Shown: piece by piece, positions 61,001 through 64,000 of the stretch
How the letters are laid out: every line of letters begins with the position of its first letter
How positions within the stretch are numbered: position 1 is the first letter of the stretch
Source: Eutrigla gurnardus
Lineage: Eukaryota > Chordata > Actinopteri > Perciformes > Triglidae
NCBI GenBank assembly: GCA_963514095.1
Contig: OY741280.1
Span: 11,552,447 to 11,616,446 of the forward strand
Length of the DNA: 64,000 bases
Reading direction: 5' to 3'
Translations under genes and position numbers: made by a program
Notes under the pieces: model-generated
What the model saw: the letters and a program-made list of their open reading frames with translations, nothing else
What the model was told of the DNA's origin: nothing
The model's database searches: none

Positions 61001-63830
61001 AGTTCTGATAACTCTAAAATATGCAGGATGTCTGCTGCACAAACAACTCTGTCTTTAAATAACTTCAAGTGCTCTCTTTTCTTGCATTAAGTACTTTGTC
61101 TATGACGATACAGACGACAGTGATAATCCATTATCAACCAATGGTATTGGAGATTTGATATATCAGTGGAGATTATAGCAGAGTAGGATAGGGCTGCGTG
61201 ATATGGCCAAAATCTTCTATTCTGATATAGGTCATTTCATATCTCAATAACAATATATATCATGATATAGCATGTATTCTGGTGACTCAATAAATTGATA
61301 GTCTATAAAATATCCACACATTTGTGCATGCTCTTGAGGGAAAATAGTTAAGAGCTTCAGTGCAAAACTAATCAAGTTTTCATCATATTATTCCATTGAA
61401 AGATGATAAATTATGACTATGATAAATGATCACCCAGCCCTTAAATAGGGCTGAAACTATTATTATGATCATTATTTGATTTTATTTTAAATTATTAAAT
61501 GATTTGATGATTATTTCTTTCTCAATTATTAATAAATTTTGGTAAAATGCCAGAAAATAATGAAAAATTACCATTTGACTAACCTGGCAAAACCTTACCA
61601 TCTGTATCATCTTATTTTAGCGTGCTAATATTTGCTAACTAGCATCAAGCACAAAGTACAGTCGAGGTGGATGGGAATGTCATAGTCGTAGTTTTGCATC
61701 GTATGTTGTCATAAACCTAAATATTGGACAAATAAAACCCTTATGTTGGTGCTAAATTAAAAGTAGGTGGATCACCAGAGTAAATGATTAAAGGAATGAT
61801 TTGTCTTGGAGCGGGGAAGTCATTACCTTTGATTTTATTTCACATTTGTCACTACATTTTGGCCTTCATCCCCCTTATAAACGACTTCTCGACTTGCTTC
61901 GTACTGCATCTCTCGTCTTACGGCCCCTCTCAGCAGGAGCCAGACTGGGAGGCACCTGCTGGCCTCTTTCTCTGTCACGTCCAGCTGATAGATGGCAGCG
62001 CTGCCAGTCGATACTGTAGAAGGACACAATATCTGGTAGTCACAAAGTGATGCTGACAAAAACCACCGCCGGCCTGATCCCTGTGGTTGTTTCTAAATAT
62101 CTACGCGTTACAAGCATCATTGAAGTTTTTTAGAATATGCCAGCAGTTGCACTGTTTCCCCTGATGGTAGCAATAAAATGTTCACAGTGTGCTTTGCCTC
62201 AGCCAGCCCTTCTGTCTCTAATTACGTTATTATATTGTAGAAAACTTTTGCGTCTTTTAAGGCTCTCTTGATTGGATCCCCCAGTTGTCGGCAGTTCATG
62301 TGTAGGGCTCATGTCTTCAGCGTCCATCACCACAACTAAGTGTGCACTTAAATGGAGATGCATGACAAGTATGATAATGAGATTAGTGCGGTGGAAGAGG
62401 TCTGGCGGTGTGCAGTTTCGGAGCGTTGGCTCATCAGGGGAGCAGCTGGAAGAGACATTATGGGGAGACAAAATACCCAAGAATCCTGCTTCTCTACACT
62501 CGAGTCATCAGTGGACTGTTCATGACCTTGTCAGAGAATTAGCTTTTCCAGTACTGCGAAACAATGACGAATGAGTCGTTTTAAATGGCCAGTCATTTGG
62601 TCATGTCATTGGTATAAGGTGCACCTAATGATAATTAATTATCAATAGTGAAACAGCTACTTCAGGAAATCTATTCGATCGATTTTTATGCTGCCTAAGA
62701 ATGCTTTTGAAGGTTTTTTGGGGGGAATTGTTCAAGGCCCGTGAGTCATTATCTGTCCTCTACGGAGTCACAATCCACCACTCCTCATTTCCAGTATTTT
62801 CTGACAGGGCTTCTATATAATCTGACAGTTTAATCCAGTGACTGATTATTAAATATTGTGTGGGGTGCAGATCATGTGAGAGATCTGCCCCAGACCTCTC
62901 ACATGGGGTGGTTAAGACTGCAATTGGAGAGTGTCAACAAACAGTCAGCGGGTCAGCTCCAGATTAAAGTCCACCCCCCCCCCCCCATTCCGGCCTCTGC
63001 CTGTCACACGTGCAGATGGACAGTACATTTCCCTTCATTAATTTAAGCCCAGGGCTAATTTTAGTGGGACGTTTAGTAGGCGGGGGCTTAGTTTACGCAA
63101 ATATGTCATTGCGAGCATTCCAAAGTTGGAGACAGACAAGGGATTTGGGATTTGCTTTTCTGGTTGCATGTTTTCCACTACACTTAATGGGACGGGCTAT
63201 CGGTGATAAAAATAATTCCTCTTGTAATGTGTTTATTTGAATATTGTTATTGTTAACTGCCAGTTTCTTTCACACAATTATTCCAAATATCCTTCCCCCC
63301 CATCACTTAACATTTTTCCAGTGTGAAAGGAACTGTTCAAATGCAAATTGAGGAAGGCACAGTTAAATCAATTATTATAAATGTCTCATTACTTTTAGAG
63401 CACAAAAACTTGATCTATTCAATAGAGACTGTAATTATTAAAATGTTATTATCTTGTACTACTTTAACAATCAGCTCTGTGACTGATTATTTTCACTCTT
63501 ATCTCTCATAAGTAGCTATTCACAATGTCTCATGTATTCTCCTCTGTTTCTTCCATAGGCAGTCGCCTGTGAAGGCTAACGGTGAGTTGCACATCCTTCA
63601 GTGATCTTATTTTTTAATGACAAATTCTGTTCCATTTTCATGTTTGCATGTTTTCATCAGCGATGCCCAAGAATGTAATAGCCACAAAGAAATGCAGTAG
63701 TAAGTAGGACCTTGTCTGTGACTCGTCAAGGTTGATAAACCTCACTAAACCCTCAGCCAGACACACTGAGACAGCCAGCTGTCTGTAGCAGACTGCCTGG
63801 TAGAATCAAACACACAGACACACACACACA

Positions 63831-63886
<56 letters not shown>

Positions 63887-64000
63887 CCCCAAAACCACAT
63901 CAATAGGTATCGGGGCTATTTAGTGTTCATGCTTTCTCTCTCCTCCTCTCAGCGCTAAGGAAGCAGAAATCCTCCAGTCCGCTGCAGAGCACCGTGGTGT
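58038..64000 (+). CDS. unidentified gene, first four exons (continues past right edge)
   Basis: Exons 58038-58126, 63559-63581, 63661-63699 and 63953 to the window end join in one frame with consensus borders (AT/gtaaga; tag/GC..G/gtgagt; cag/CG..A/gtaagt; cag/CG). The phase at every junction agrees without forcing, which supports a real gene. The first 29 residues (MSRPENSVSFLLDAS and on to CPELSRFL) look like a helix. The next exons are Lys/Ser/Pro-rich (SPVKAN, MPKNVIATKKCS, LRKQKSSSPLQST), as in a disordered nuclear protein. Exons of 23 and 39 bases are unusually small. The N-terminal helix weakly recalls the C18orf21 family, but that family's cysteine pairs are not seen, so I name no function. 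Intron 1 is about 5.4 kb. Confidence 0.6.
61189..61440. repeat. degenerate TAGGGCTGC-type fish repeat
   Basis: It begins TAGGGCTGCGTGATATGGCC and continues with alternating ATATCATGATAT words. TAGGGCTGCACGATATGG is a common start of interspersed repeats in teleosts, probably non-autonomous hAT-like elements. It lies in intron 1 of the unidentified plus-strand gene. Confidence 0.5.
61446..61580. repeat. second TAGGGCTG-type fish repeat
   Basis: It begins TAGGGCTGAAACTATTA and continues through ATTATT words to AAAATGCCAGAAAATAATGA, close to a widespread teleost repeat whose consensus ends in AAAATGTCAGAAAATAGTGA. It is heavily decayed and adjoins the previous repeat. Confidence 0.55.
63810..63883. 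repeat. (CA)n microsatellite
   Basis: About 74 bases of CA with GA interruptions at its start, in intron 3 of the plus-strand gene. Confidence 0.95.

Larger units (their letters stand above)
58127..63558 (+). other. intron 1 of the unidentified plus-strand gene
   Basis: About 5.4 kb between a consensus donor and acceptor that share a phase. Apart from the two TAGGGCTG repeats and a poly-C run near 62972-62985, I see nothing that I can name. An additional small exon that keeps the frame could be hidden here. Confidence 0.5.

Overview
The window looks like nuclear DNA of a teleost fish, probably a percomorph. The protein-coding sequence is split into short GT-AG exons separated by long non-coding stretches. 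There are many (AC)n/(GT)n microsatellites, and several interspersed repeats of kinds common in fish genomes. The recognised genes are vertebrate: a GABA-B receptor subunit and two polypeptide N-acetylgalactosaminyltransferases (GalNAc-Ts). Nothing prokaryotic, viral or CRISPR-like was seen.

Layout, left to right. (1) 472-786, minus strand: the first coding exon of a GABA-B receptor subunit 2 gene (gabbr2 or a close paralogue); the rest of that gene lies beyond the left edge. (2) About 1-20 kb: intergenic DNA with no convincing exon, but with microsatellites, a C-rich element with inverted ends, a tRNA-like remnant, a fish interspersed repeat beside an ATTTA tract, and a TTAA-flanked piggyBac-like miniature element. 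(3) 20281-24054, minus: galnt12, with six exons readable. The four exons of the catalytic core are missing and must lie in a 200-N assembly gap at 22715-22914 that is shorter than the exons themselves. (4) 28207-37633, minus, with a probable untranslated exon at about 40.37-40.57 kb: a complete ten-coding-exon GalNAc-T of 584 residues, most like GALNT4. (5) 41-58 kb: mostly non-coding, with a candidate signal-peptide exon on the minus strand at 54.5-54.6 kb. (6) 58038-64000, plus: the first four exons of a gene I do not recognise, which runs off the right edge.

The two GalNAc-T genes are head-to-tail neighbours with the same exon phases, and the exons 2 and 7 are identical in length in both. 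They are therefore tandem duplicates. Both encode Golgi type II membrane enzymes that start mucin-type O-glycosylation by adding GalNAc to Ser/Thr. The gabbr2-galnt12 neighbourhood matches what is known of human 9q22, except that no ANKS6-like gene is visible between them. The intron-bearing galnt4-like gene is notable because mammalian GALNT4 is intronless in its coding region. The window holds no obvious new multi-gene system; the best leads are this tandem pair, the unrecognised right-edge gene, the orphan signal-peptide exon and several hairpin-bearing repeats.
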